Shown here: positions 49,587 to 58,051 of the stretch, in pieces
Layout of the letters: each line of letters starts with the position of its first letter
How positions within the stretch are numbered: the first letter of the stretch is position 1
Assembly: GCF_001665535.1 (NCBI RefSeq)
Contig: NZ_LZSQ01000113.1
Span: 179,997 to 243,996, forward strand
Direction: 5' to 3'
DNA: 64,000 bases
Origin: Mycobacterium sp. 852002-51961_SCH5331710
Lineage (GTDB): Bacteria; Actinomycetota; Actinomycetes; Mycobacteriales; Mycobacteriaceae
Translations under genes and position numbers: made by a program
The notes under the pieces: generated by a model
Databases searched by the model: none
What the model was told of the DNA's origin: nothing
Seen by the model: the letters and a program-made list of their open reading frames with translations, nothing else

Positions 49587-50710
49587 CGCGCACCAATCCT
49601 CCCGCTACAAGTCGGCCACGCGCCCCACCCTTGTCGCGCCCGAGTGACTTCAGCAATCGCTATTTGTTCTTCTCTTGTCGCCAAATCGGCTCTCGCAGCA
49701 TACCGCAGACCACCGTTGCGCTCCCATGTGTTTTGGTCGAATTGGACGCCACCGTAAAAACCGTTCCCGGTGTTGATCGCCCAATTACCACCGGCTTCAC
49801 ACCGCGCAAGGGCGTCCCACGTGGAGCCGTTGGAGACCGGCGGCACCTCGGTGCCGGGTTTGGTGCCCACCCGCACGACGCCTTCACGGGCGGGGGCCAC
49901 GACGACATTGGCTACTGGCAATCTTCCTGTCTCGATGCCGTTGAGTTTGGCCACCGCAAAGATCACGTCCTGCGTGCCCGGCATCCCCGGGTCCTCGACG
50001 ACCTCGCGGCTCTGGTTCAGGGACGGATCCTCGATGCGCTTGAGGCCGGGCGGCAGGGGCACACGCTCGGCGATCTTGTCGATGCGATTGCGCGTCACAT
50101 CGACCTGCATGCCGTCGGTGACGGGAGCCGACGGCGCGGGAACCACGGTGTCACGCTGCTCGAGCGGAGCGCCCGCCGCGGCCAGTAAGCCGGCCACATC
50201 GGGGGCGGCCAACGTGACCGTGCGCGTGGCTCCGCCGTCGTTGATGTGCACCGTCTTGGCGCTGACAACGGGCAGCGACATCCCTGCCAACGGAACCCGA
50301 CTGCCGCGCGACGCGGCGGCGGGCGCCTTGTCGGTCATCTGCAGCTGGCTGAGCGCCTCGTCGACCGTCGACGCGGTCGTCCACACCTGCCTGCTGCCCT
50401 GGCCGTCCAGCGAGAGTTGCAGCGGCCGGCTGCGGCGCAACACGATCGTGTCGGCCTGGTGGACCTGCTGATCGGCGGCCGGAAAGAGGTCGTCACGCTC
50501 ACCGACGTCGAACCCGTTCTCCTCGACCACGTCGATCACCCGCGACTTCATGGTCGCCACCGTCGTCGAGTTGCCGTCGACGGTCAGCGTGACGGTCTTG
50601 TGCGCAGCTACCGCGTAGCCACCGGCGAAGGTGAGCGCGAGCAACGTCGCACCGACCAGCAGACGAAGTAACGGTGAGCGTGCCTCGTGGAGTTTTATGA
50701 AAGTGTTCAA
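49583..50710 (-). CDS. rpfB: resuscitation-promoting factor RpfB
   Basis: 375 residues from a TTG. N-terminal membrane segment (LLVGATLLALTFAGGYAVAA, anchor or signal), then three DUF348 repeats (VTLTVDGNSTTVATMKSRVI, LQLSLDGQGSRQVWTTASTV, KTVHINDGGATRTVTL), a G5 domain (VTFAVA-like VIFAVAKLNGIETGRLP) and the C-terminal Rpf catalytic domain WDALARCEAGGNWAINTGNG with the catalytic Glu and VQFDQNTWERNGG. Lysozyme-like enzyme cleaving peptidoglycan and waking dormant cells. First gene of rpfB-ksgA. Confidence 0.95.
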   Translation of the reverse strand: MNTFIKLHEARSPLLRLLVGATLLALTFAGGYAVAAHKTVTLTVDGNSTTVATMKSRVIDVVEENGFDVGERDDLFPAADQQVHQADTIVLRRSRPLQLSLDGQGSRQVWTTASTVDEALSQLQMTDKAPAAASRGSRVPLAGMSLPVVSAKTVHINDGGATRTVTLAAPDVAGLLAAAGAPLEQRDTVVPAPSAPVTDGMQVDVTRNRIDKIAERVPLPPGLKRIEDPSLNQSREVVEDPGMPGTQDVIFAVAKLNGIETGRLPVANVVVAPAREGVVRVGTKPGTEVPPVSNGSTWDALARCEAGGNWAINTGNGFYGGVQFDQNTWERNGGLRYAARADLATREEQIAIAEVTRARQGWGAWPTCSGRIGAR

Positions 50711-50739
50711 AACGTCGTATATCCCCGACTATCGGACGG

Positions 50740-50761
50740 AGCGCCACATCCTCGTGGCACT
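50740..50761 (-). other. hairpin in the rpfB leader / after tatD
   Basis: AGTGCCAC, loop GAGGAT, GTGGCGCT on the minus strand (8 pairs with one G-T). It lies 40 bases past the tatD stop and 30 before the rpfB TTG, with no T tract. It may end tatD transcripts or attenuate rpfB. Confidence 0.45.
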
Positions 50762-50800
50762 TCGCTTTCGGTCACAAGACGGTAACGGAGAGGCCTCGAG

Positions 50801-51649
50801 TCAGCAACTCGCAAGGCCGTAAGCGCGTTCGGCTGTCGTCGTGGTTTCCCGCGCGACCACCTCTGCCGGCTTACCGATGATCTCCGCCAACGCTCGCACA
50901 GTGTAAGGAAGGCAGTAGGGCTCGTTGGGCGCGCCGCGGTACGGGTGGGGCGTGAGGAACGGCGCATCGGTCTCCACGAGCATTTGCCCGGCCGGAATGA
51001 GCGTCGCGGCTTCTTGCAGCGCTTTGGCGTTCTTGAAGCTGACGGTGCCCGACAAACTCAGTAGCCAGCCCCGGTCGATGCAGCGACGCGCCATCTCCGG
51101 CCCGGAGGAAAAACAGTGGAAGATCACAGTCTCGGGGGCGCCTTCGGCTTCCAGCACGTCGAGAACCTGGTCGTCGGCGTCCCGATTGTGAATCATCAGC
51201 GGCTTGCCGGTGCGCTTGGCGAGGTCGATGTGCCACGCGAAGGCCTCTCGCTGGGTGGTGAGTTCCGCGCAGCCCTCCAGCTTGCCGGGCCAGTACAGGT
51301 CCAGGCCGGTCTCGCCGATCGCGACGACGCGGGGATGACCCGCGAGCCGCTCGATGACGGTTTTGGCCTCGTCGGTCAGCGCGTCGGCACGCGTCGGGTG
51401 CAGGGCGACGGCGGCGAAGACGCGTTCGTCGGAGTCGGCGGCCTCGGTGACCCAGCGGGCGGAGTCCAGATCGTCGGCGATGGTGACGACGGCCCGCACA
51501 CCCACCGCCGCGGCGCGGTCGACGATCGCGGTCACGCTCGCCGCGTCCGACGCGCCGCACGCATCGAGATGGGTGTGCGCGTCGATCAGCGGGCTCAGCG
51601 GAGCCGGGGCGGGGGGCTGCTCCCTTCTGCCTGGACGCTTGTCGCTCAC
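50801..51649 (-). CDS. tatD: TatD-family metal-dependent deoxyribonuclease
   Basis: 282 residues from GTG 51649, which stands 6 bases after the -10 TATGGT; a longer open frame upstream is antisense to metG. TIM-barrel hydrolase with LIDAHTHLDACG (metal His-x-His), VAIGETGLDLYW (Glu ligand), PLMIHNRDADDQ (His), IFHCFSSG and ETDAPFLTPHPYRGAPNEP (Asp ligand). Acts as 3'-5' exonuclease or DNA repair enzyme in other bacteria. Divergent from metG, 24 bases apart; followed by rpfB. Confidence 0.92.
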   Translation of the reverse strand: MSDKRPGRREQPPAPAPLSPLIDAHTHLDACGASDAASVTAIVDRAAAVGVRAVVTIADDLDSARWVTEAADSDERVFAAVALHPTRADALTDEAKTVIERLAGHPRVVAIGETGLDLYWPGKLEGCAELTTQREAFAWHIDLAKRTGKPLMIHNRDADDQVLDVLEAEGAPETVIFHCFSSGPEMARRCIDRGWLLSLSGTVSFKNAKALQEAATLIPAGQMLVETDAPFLTPHPYRGAPNEPYCLPYTVRALAEIIGKPAEVVARETTTTAERAYGLASC

Positions 51650-51655
51650 TGCCAC

Positions 51656-51665
51656 ACCATAAGCT
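51656..51665. promoter_or_regulatory. overlapping divergent -10 elements of tatD and metG
   Basis: Minus strand TATGGT (complement of ACCATA, 51656-51661) and plus strand TAAGCT (51660-51665) share the TA at 51660-51661. The tatD GTG begins 6 bases after one and the metG ATG 8 bases after the other. Both messages are probably leaderless. Confidence 0.55.
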
Positions 51666-51673
51666 GAGTTCAA

Positions 51674-53221
51674 ATGAGCGAGCCCTTCTACATCACCACC
51701 GCGATCGCCTATCCGAACGGCGATCCGCACGTCGGACACGCCTACGAGTACATCGCCACCGACGCGATCGCCCGGTTCAAGCGGTTGGACGGGTTCGACG
51801 TCCGGTACCTGACCGGCACCGATGTCCACGGCCTGAAGATGGCCGAGGCGGCGAAGGCGCTCGGTGTTCCGACGGCCGACCTGGCGCGGCAAAATTCCGA
51901 CGTGTTCCAGCGCCTGCAGGAGAAGCTGAACATCTCGTTCGACCGGTTCATCCGCACCTCCGATGCCGACCACTACGAGGCGTCCAAGGAGATCTGGCGC
52001 CGGATGAACGACGCCGGCGACATCTACCTGGACGCCTACAAGGGCTGGTATTCGGTTCGGGACGAACGGTTCTTCACCGACGCCGAGACCACCGTCGGCG
52101 CCGACGGCGTTCGGGTCGCGGTGGAAACCGGCGCGCCGGTGACGTGGACCGAGGAGCAGACGTATTTCTTCCGGCTGTCGGCCTACACCGACCGGCTGCT
52201 GGAGCTCTACCGGACGCATCCGGAGTTCGTCGAGCCCGAGGTGCGGCGCAACGAGATCGTCAGCTTCGTCTCCGGTGGCCTCAAGGACCTGTCGATCTCG
52301 CGCACCACGTTCGACTGGGGTGTGCCGGTTCCCGACCATCCCGACCACGTCATGTACGTGTGGGTGGACGCGTTGACGAACTACCTGACCGGCGTGGGCT
52401 TTCCGGATACGTCGTCGGAGGCCTTCCGGCGGTTCTGGCCCGCGGATCTGCACATGATCGGCAAGGACATCATCCGGTTCCACACGGTCTACTGGCCGGC
52501 GTTCCTGATGTCGGCGGGAATTGAGTTGCCGCGCAGGGTGTTTGCGCACGGGTTCGTGCTCAATCGCGGCGAGAAGATGAGCAAGTCCGTCGGCAACATC
52601 GTCGATCCGGTCGACCTCGTCGACACGTTCGGGCTCGACCAGGTTCGCTACTTCTTCCTTCGCGAGGTGCCGTTCGGCCAGGACGGCAGCTACAGCGAGG
52701 AGGCGATCATCGGCCGAATCAACGCCGATCTGGCCAACGAGCTGGGCAACCTGGCGCAGCGCTCGCTGTCGATGGTGGCCAAAAACCTCGACGGAATCGT
52801 CCCGGAGCCAGGTGATTTCACCGACGACGACACGGCGTTGCTCGAATTGGCCGACGCCTTGCTGGAGCGGGTGCGCGGTCATTACGACGCGATCGCCATG
52901 CACCTGGCACTGGAGGCGATCTGGTCCGTGCTCGGGTCGGCGAACAGGTACTTCTCCGCCCAGGAGCCGTGGGTGCTGCGCAAGTCGGAGTCGGCTGACG
53001 ACCAGCGGCGGTTCGGCACGGTGCTGTACACGACGCTCGAGGTCGTACGGATCGCCGCGCTGCTGACCCAACCCGTGATGCCGGAGTCGTCGGCCAAGCT
53101 GCTCGACCTGCTCGGGCAGGCTCCCGACGATCGAACCTTCGCCGCCACTGGCACCCGGCTGAAGCCGGGCACCGCCCTACCGGCGCCGACCGGTGTGTTC
53201 CCCCGCTACCAGGCTGAGTGA
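51674..53221 (+). CDS. metG: methionyl-tRNA synthetase
   Basis: 515 residues, class I synthetase. HIGH-equivalent GDPHVGHAYEYIATD near residue 18, the methionine-recognition TGTDVHGLKM, KMSKS as MSKSVGNIVDP (about residue 300), and an anticodon-binding alpha-helical bundle (DLANELGNLAQRSLSM, WVLRKSE). It lacks zinc-cluster Cys motifs in the CP domain and has no C-terminal tRNA-binding (EMAP) domain, as in the MetG2-type of mycobacteria. The stop overlaps the gdhA GTG (GTGA). Confidence 0.96.
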   Translation: MSEPFYITTAIAYPNGDPHVGHAYEYIATDAIARFKRLDGFDVRYLTGTDVHGLKMAEAAKALGVPTADLARQNSDVFQRLQEKLNISFDRFIRTSDADHYEASKEIWRRMNDAGDIYLDAYKGWYSVRDERFFTDAETTVGADGVRVAVETGAPVTWTEEQTYFFRLSAYTDRLLELYRTHPEFVEPEVRRNEIVSFVSGGLKDLSISRTTFDWGVPVPDHPDHVMYVWVDALTNYLTGVGFPDTSSEAFRRFWPADLHMIGKDIIRFHTVYWPAFLMSAGIELPRRVFAHGFVLNRGEKMSKSVGNIVDPVDLVDTFGLDQVRYFFLREVPFGQDGSYSEEAIIGRINADLANELGNLAQRSLSMVAKNLDGIVPEPGDFTDDDTALLELADALLERVRGHYDAIAMHLALEAIWSVLGSANRYFSAQEPWVLRKSESADDQRRFGTVLYTTLEVVRIAALLTQPVMPESSAKLLDLLGQAPDDRTFAATGTRLKPGTALPAPTGVFPRYQAE

Positions 53222-54579
53222 TACGAAAAGTGAACGGACTACACGAGAAACTGCACGACCTCTACGAGGAGGTCGCGCGGCGCAACGCAGGCGAGACCGA
53301 GTTCCACCAATCCGTGTACGAGGTGCTCACCAGCCTCGGCCCGGTGGTCGAGAAGCACCCCGAGTACGTCGACTCCGAAGTGATCCGCCGGCTGTGCGAA
53401 CCCGAACGCCAGATCATCTTCCGGGTGCCGTGGGTCGACGACCGCGGCACCGTGCAGATCAACAGGGGCTTCCGCGTCGAGTTCAACTCCGCACTTGGAC
53501 CTTTCAAGGGCGGCCTGCGCTTTCACCCGTCGGTGTACCTGGGCATCGTCAAATTCCTGGGCTTCGAACAGATCTTCAAGAACTCGCTGACCGGCATGCC
53601 CATCGGCGGAGGTAAGGGCGGCGCCGACTTCGACCCGAAGGGCCGCTCCGATGACGAGGTCATGCGGTTCTGTCAGTCGTTCATGACGGAGTTGTACCGG
53701 CATCTGGGCGAGTACACCGACGTACCCGCGGGCGACGCCGGCGTCGGCATGCGTGAAATCGGTTATCTCTTCGGGCAATACAAGCGGATCACCAACCGTT
53801 ACGAGTCCGGCACGCTCACCGGCAAGGGTCTGACGTGGGGCGGTTCGCAGGTCCGCACCGAGGCCACGGGATACGGGACGGTCTTCTTCGTCAACGAGAT
53901 CCTGCGGGCCAACAACGACACCTTCGAGGGCAAGCGCGCGGTGGTCTCCGGGTCGGGCAACGTGGCGATCTACGCGATCGAGAAGATCCAGGAACTGGGC
54001 GGCACTGTGGTGGCCTGTTCGGATTCCAGCGGCTATGTCGTGGACGAGAAGGGCATCGACCTCGACATCCTCAAGAACATCAAGGAAGTGCGTCGCGGCC
54101 GGATCGCCGAGTACGCCGGGATGCGCGGCGGCACAGCCGAGTTCGTCGCCGACCGCAACGTGTGGAACGTGCCGTGTGAGATCGCGCTGCCGTGCGCCAC
54201 GCAGAACGAGATCAACGGCGACGAGGCGCGGGCGCTGATCGAGAACGGGTGCCGCGTCGTCGCCGAAGGGGCGAACATGCCGTGTTCCCCGACCGCGGTC
54301 AAACATTTCGCGACCGCCGGTGTGACCTTCGCGCCGGGTAAGGCCGCCAACGCCGGGGGCGTCGCCACCAGCGCCCTGGAGATGCAGCAGAACGCCTCGC
54401 GCGACTCGTGGACTTTCGCCGAAACCGAACAGCGCCTCGAGCAGATCATGCGGCGCATCCACAACCGCTGCCTGGTCACCGCGGACGAGTACGGCCAACC
54501 GGGCAACTACGTGGCGGGCGCGAACATCGCTGGGTTCATCCGGGTTGCCGACGCAATGCTGGCGCTGGGCCTGGTCTGA
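53218..54579 (+). CDS. gdhA: NADP-specific glutamate dehydrogenase
   Basis: 453 residues; the GTG at 53218 overlaps the metG stop, another GTG at 53230 is possible. Length and motifs are those of the hexameric small GDH: ALGPFKGGLRFHPSV (catalytic Lys nearby), MPIGGGKGGADFDPKGRS, VPAGDAGVGMREIGYLFG with the catalytic Asp, and the Rossmann VSGSGNVAIYAIEK. Assimilates ammonium into glutamate. No direct operon mate except the coupling to metG. Confidence 0.95.
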   Translation: MIRKVNGLHEKLHDLYEEVARRNAGETEFHQSVYEVLTSLGPVVEKHPEYVDSEVIRRLCEPERQIIFRVPWVDDRGTVQINRGFRVEFNSALGPFKGGLRFHPSVYLGIVKFLGFEQIFKNSLTGMPIGGGKGGADFDPKGRSDDEVMRFCQSFMTELYRHLGEYTDVPAGDAGVGMREIGYLFGQYKRITNRYESGTLTGKGLTWGGSQVRTEATGYGTVFFVNEILRANNDTFEGKRAVVSGSGNVAIYAIEKIQELGGTVVACSDSSGYVVDEKGIDLDILKNIKEVRRGRIAEYAGMRGGTAEFVADRNVWNVPCEIALPCATQNEINGDEARALIENGCRVVAEGANMPCSPTAVKHFATAGVTFAPGKAANAGGVATSALEMQQNASRDSWTFAETEQRLEQIMRRIHNRCLVTADEYGQPGNYVAGANIAGFIRVADAMLALGLV

Positions 54580-54587
54580 CCGCCGAT

Positions 54588-54601
54588 GTGACGCGCGTCA
54601 C
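54588..54601. promoter_or_regulatory. perfect 14-base palindrome upstream of the first oxidoreductase gene
   Basis: GTGACGCGCGTCAC, immediately after gdhA and 4 bases before the ECF41-type -35. Possible operator for a regulator of the first ECF41 module; the second module lacks it. Confidence 0.5.
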
Positions 54602-54605
54602 ACTC

Positions 54606-54632
54606 TGTCACGCCCCGGCGCCCGCCGGTGTC
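54606..54632 (+). promoter_or_regulatory. ECF41-type promoter of the first oxidoreductase-sigma module
   Basis: TGTCACG (54606-54612), 16 bases, TGTC (54629-54632), close to the ECF41 consensus TGTCACA-N16-CGTC. The ATG is 8 bases after the -10, so a very short or leaderless transcript is predicted. Confidence 0.75.
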
Positions 54633-54640
54633 TAAGGGGC

Positions 54641-55846
54641 ATGACTGAATTCACCGCACGCACACACAAGGTCCATCTCACCAGGGTCGTCGTCATCGGC
54701 GGCGGTTACTCCGGCATCCTGGCGGCCAACCACCTCCGCGCACGCGCCGATGTCGACGTCACGCTGGTCAACCCCAGGCCAAAGTTCGTCGAACGGATCC
54801 GGCTGCACCAGATGGTCGCCGCCGGCTACGACGCCGGGGTCGACTACGGCACGCTGCTCGGCGACGGCGTCCGGCTCGTCGTCGACAAGGCGGTCCGCAT
54901 CGACGCCGCGGCGCGCACAGTGGTTCTGGAGTCCGGTCGCGAACTCGACTACGACTACGTCGTCTACGCCGTCGGCAGCACCGGCACGGTTCCGACAACT
55001 GTCCCGGGTGCGGCCGAATTCGCCTATCCGATCGCCGAACTCGAGCAGGCACAGCGGCTGCGCACGGCACTGGAGCAGCTGCATCCCGCGGCTCCCGTCA
55101 CGGTCGTCGGCGCCGGCCTGACAGGCATCGAGACCGGCGCCGAACTCGCCGAGCAGGGCCGCAACGTGACGCTGGTCTGCGGCGGGCGCCTCGGGCCGTC
55201 GCTGTCCGAACCCGGTCGGCGCTCCACCGCCAAGGCCCTGAGCAAACTCGGGGTGACACTCATGGAGGACGACGTGGTCGCCGAGGTACGCGCCGACGCG
55301 GTCGTCTTCGCCGACGGCGCCGTGCGCCCGACCGCGCTGACCATCTGGACCGCCGGGTTCGGCGTGCCGGACCTCGCGACCGCGAGCGGCCTGAGCACCG
55401 ACCACATCGGTCGCCTCATCACCGACGAGACGCTGACCAGTGTGGACGACGAGCGTATCGTCGCCGTCGGTGACTGTGCGGCCCCGTCGAACGAACCGCT
55501 GCGGATGTGTTGTGCCACAGCGACGCAGCTCGCCCCGCAGGGGGCGAACACCGTGCTGAGCCGCATCGCCGCCACCACCCCCGCCGAGTTCGAGTATGCG
55601 TACGCCGGGTCCTGCATCAGCCTGGGCCGGCATGCCGCGACGGTGCAGTTCACCCGCAAGGACGACACCCCGGTCAACGTCTACTTCGCGGGACGCGCGG
55701 TCGCCACGTTCAAGGAGGCCGTCTGCAAGGGCACGCTGTGGGCGATGCGGCGCTCGGCCCGCAAGCCGGACTGGACGTTCTGGCTCAAGGGCGGCCCGCG
55801 GCCCCGCCAGGCGGCGCTGGCGCCGAAGGTGGTCAACCGGACGTGA
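54641..55846 (+). CDS. FAD-dependent oxidoreductase (NDH-2-like), partner of ECF41 sigma factor 1
   Basis: 401 residues from ATG 54641 after AAGGGG. Two dinucleotide folds: FAD GGGYSGILAANHL near the N-terminus and NAD(P)H GAGLTGIETGAELAEQG in the middle, plus VYAVGST and the FAD-ribose motif AVGDCAAPS. Family resembles type II NADH dehydrogenases/pyridine nucleotide-disulphide oxidoreductases but without their C-terminal membrane helix. ECF41 systems typically carry an oxidoreductase, decarboxylase or epimerase beside the sigma gene; this is that partner. Stop overlaps the sigma GTG. Confidence 0.85.
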   Translation: MTEFTARTHKVHLTRVVVIGGGYSGILAANHLRARADVDVTLVNPRPKFVERIRLHQMVAAGYDAGVDYGTLLGDGVRLVVDKAVRIDAAARTVVLESGRELDYDYVVYAVGSTGTVPTTVPGAAEFAYPIAELEQAQRLRTALEQLHPAAPVTVVGAGLTGIETGAELAEQGRNVTLVCGGRLGPSLSEPGRRSTAKALSKLGVTLMEDDVVAEVRADAVVFADGAVRPTALTIWTAGFGVPDLATASGLSTDHIGRLITDETLTSVDDERIVAVGDCAAPSNEPLRMCCATATQLAPQGANTVLSRIAATTPAEFEYAYAGSCISLGRHAATVQFTRKDDTPVNVYFAGRAVATFKEAVCKGTLWAMRRSARKPDWTFWLKGGPRPRQAALAPKVVNRT

Positions 55847-56748
55847 CCACCACAACGGGCGACCATGCCGAGCGGTTCACCGTCCTGCGGCCGCTGTTGT
55901 TCACGATCGCCTACGAGATCCTGGGCAGCGCAACAGAATCCGACGACGTACTGCAGGACAGCTATCTGCGTTGGGCCGAGGTCGAGCTCGACACGGTGCG
56001 CGACACGAAGTCCTACCTGGCGCAGCTGGTGACCCGCGAGGCCCTGAACGCGCTGCGCACCAGGTCACGTCGGCGCGAGGAGTACATCGGGCCGTGGCTA
56101 CCGGAACCGCTGCTGCTCGAGTCGCGTGACGCATCATCCGATGTCGTTCTCGCCGAATCGGTTTCGATGGCGATGCTGGTTCTGCTCGAGACGCTGACGC
56201 CCGACGAGCGCGCGGTGTTCGTGCTGCGCGAGGTGTTCGGCTTCGACTACGACGAGATCGCGGGCGCGGTGGGCAGATCCGCGACGACCGTGCGCCAGAT
56301 GGCGCACCGCGCCCGCGAACACGTCCATGCGCGGCGCAACCGTTTCGGCCCGGTGGACGAACGGCGCACCGAGCAGATCACCGAGCAATTTCTGGCCGCG
56401 GCGTCGACCGGTGACATGGAGGGGCTGATGTCGCTGCTGTCTCCCGGCGTCACCTGGACCGCGGACCACGGCGGGAAGGCCACCGCCATCCGCAGGCCGG
56501 TGGTCGGTGCGCGTCGCGTGGCGGCGCTCATGGCACGGCTGTTCGAGGTCGCCAAGGAGACGCCGGAGATGCGCTTCGAGACGGCGATCTACAACAGCGC
56601 GCCCGCCGTCGTCATCTACACGGGCGAGCACCTGGAAGGTCTCTTCGTCTTCGAGGTGCTCGACGACAAGATCACCAACCTGTACGCCGTGCGCAACCCG
56701 GACAAGCTCGCGGGCATCGCGATCCCCCGCAGCATCAGCCGCGAGTGA
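55843..56748 (+). CDS. ECF41-family sigma factor (SigJ-like), module 1
   Basis: 301 residues from a GTG overlapping the oxidoreductase stop. Sigma2 (LRPLLFTIAYEILGSATESD, DVLQDSYLRW) and sigma4 (LTPDERAVFVLREVFGFDYD, AVGRSATTVRQMAHRARE) are followed by a SnoaL/NTF2-like domain, the hallmark of ECF41. The family motif DGGGK appears as D-H-G-G-K (ADHGGKA) and the C-terminal NPDKL is intact (RNPDKLAG). In ECF41 the C-terminal domain restrains or activates the factor; no anti-sigma gene exists. It should transcribe the promoter at 54606. Confidence 0.9.
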   Translation: MTTTTGDHAERFTVLRPLLFTIAYEILGSATESDDVLQDSYLRWAEVELDTVRDTKSYLAQLVTREALNALRTRSRRREEYIGPWLPEPLLLESRDASSDVVLAESVSMAMLVLLETLTPDERAVFVLREVFGFDYDEIAGAVGRSATTVRQMAHRAREHVHARRNRFGPVDERRTEQITEQFLAAASTGDMEGLMSLLSPGVTWTADHGGKATAIRRPVVGARRVAALMARLFEVAKETPEMRFETAIYNSAPAVVIYTGEHLEGLFVFEVLDDKITNLYAVRNPDKLAGIAIPRSISRE

Positions 56749-56772
56749 CCTTTGCCACATTCGGCCTGGAGA

Positions 56773-56799
56773 TGTCACACTGCGCTGATGCCCGGTGTC
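56773..56799 (+). promoter_or_regulatory. ECF41-type promoter of the second module
   Basis: TGTCACA (56773-56779), 16 bases, TGTC (56796-56799): the -35 matches the ECF41 consensus exactly. It shares GCCCGGTGTCT-like context with the first promoter. Leader about 70 bases before the ATG at 56876. Confidence 0.8.
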
Positions 56800-56875
56800 T
56801 CGAGGTCAGACCGGCTCTGAGCCGAACCGCCACCCCCGGCGGCCACGGCAAGCCGGATGACCCGAGGAGTTCGAC

Positions 56876-58051
56876 ATGACCGATTTGACCAACAACGTCG
56901 TTGTGATCGGGGGCGGCTACGCCGGGGTGATGGCCGCGAACCGGCTCGCCCCGCACGCCCGCGTGACACTGGTGAATCCGCGCGCCGAGTTCGTCGAACG
57001 GATCCGCCTGCACCAACTGGTCGCGGGCAACGACGACGCCGTCGCCGACTACTCGGCCGTGCTGTCACCCGACCTGCGGCTCGTGGTCGACGGCGCTTCG
57101 CGGATCGACGCGGCCGCCCGCACCGTCACGCTGACGTCCGGCACGCCACTGCCGTACGACTACCTGGTGTACGCCGTCGGCAGCACGGGGGAGGTCCCCG
57201 CCGCGGTGCCGGGCGCCGCCGAGTTCGCCTATCCGCTCAGTGAATTGGAACAGGCGAAGCGACTGGCCGCGCGGATGGCGGATGTGCCGACCTCGGCGCC
57301 GGTGGTGGTCGTCGGTGGCGGGCTGACCGGCATCGAGACCGCGACCGAGCTGGCCGAATCCGGCCGCCCCGTCACGTTGGTGACCGACGTGCTCGGGCCG
57401 TCGCTGGCGGCCAGTGGTCGCCGGTCGATCGCCAAGCGGCTGGCCAAGCTGGGGGTCGACGTGATCGAAGGCAGCGCCGTCGGGGAGGTCCGGGCCGACC
57501 GCGTAGTGGTGGCCGACGGACGCGAGGTGCCGAGCGCGGTCACGGTGTGGACGGCCGGATTCGGCGTGCCCGGATTGGCCGCCGCCAGCGGCCTGGCCAC
57601 CGACGCGCTCGGCCGGCTGCTCACCGACGAGACGCTCACCAGCGTCGACGATGTGCACATCGTCGGTGCCGGCGACGCAGCGTCGCCGTCGAATCAGCCG
57701 TGGCGGATGAGCTGCCAGGCCGCCCTCCCGCTGGGCGCGCAGGCCGCGAACACGGTGCTGGCACGCCTGGCCGGCGAGGACCCGGCCGCGGTGAACCATG
57801 CAATGGCCGGGCAGTGCATCAGCCTGGGACGCAAGGCGGGCATATTCCAGTTCGCCGACGTCGACGACACGCCGCGGCGCTGGTACATCGGTGGTCGCAC
57901 CGGTGCGCTGATCAAAGAGCAGGTGTGCCGCTACACGCTGAAGTGGATCCGGGGCGAGGCCGACAAGCCGGGCTCCTACACCTGGAAGACGAACCCGCGC
58001 CGCCAGCAGGCGGTGGCGTCGGAGCACGGGACCGAGCCGGCGATCCGATGA
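56876..58051 (+). CDS. FAD-dependent oxidoreductase (NDH-2-like), module 2
   Basis: 391 residues, paralogue of the 54641 protein: FAD motif IGGGYAGVMAANRL, NAD(P)H motif VGGGLTGIETATELAESG, VYAVGSTGEVPAAVPGAAE and VGAGDAASPSNQP. GAGGAG-like GAGGAGTTCGAC precedes the ATG. Its stop overlaps the second sigma ATG (ATGA). The electron acceptor is unknown. Confidence 0.85.
   Translation: MTDLTNNVVVIGGGYAGVMAANRLAPHARVTLVNPRAEFVERIRLHQLVAGNDDAVADYSAVLSPDLRLVVDGASRIDAAARTVTLTSGTPLPYDYLVYAVGSTGEVPAAVPGAAEFAYPLSELEQAKRLAARMADVPTSAPVVVVGGGLTGIETATELAESGRPVTLVTDVLGPSLAASGRRSIAKRLAKLGVDVIEGSAVGEVRADRVVVADGREVPSAVTVWTAGFGVPGLAAASGLATDALGRLLTDETLTSVDDVHIVGAGDAASPSNQPWRMSCQAALPLGAQAANTVLARLAGEDPAAVNHAMAGQCISLGRKAGIFQFADVDDTPRRWYIGGRTGALIKEQVCRYTLKWIRGEADKPGSYTWKTNPRRQQAVASEHGTEPAIR

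Noticed and set aside
50801..53071. Minus-strand open frame of more than 750 codons running through tatD into metG
   Set aside because: Only the tatD part has recognisable protein motifs. The upstream 470 codons are antisense to metG, low in complexity and rich in R, V, D and G, as expected for antisense frames in high-GC DNA.
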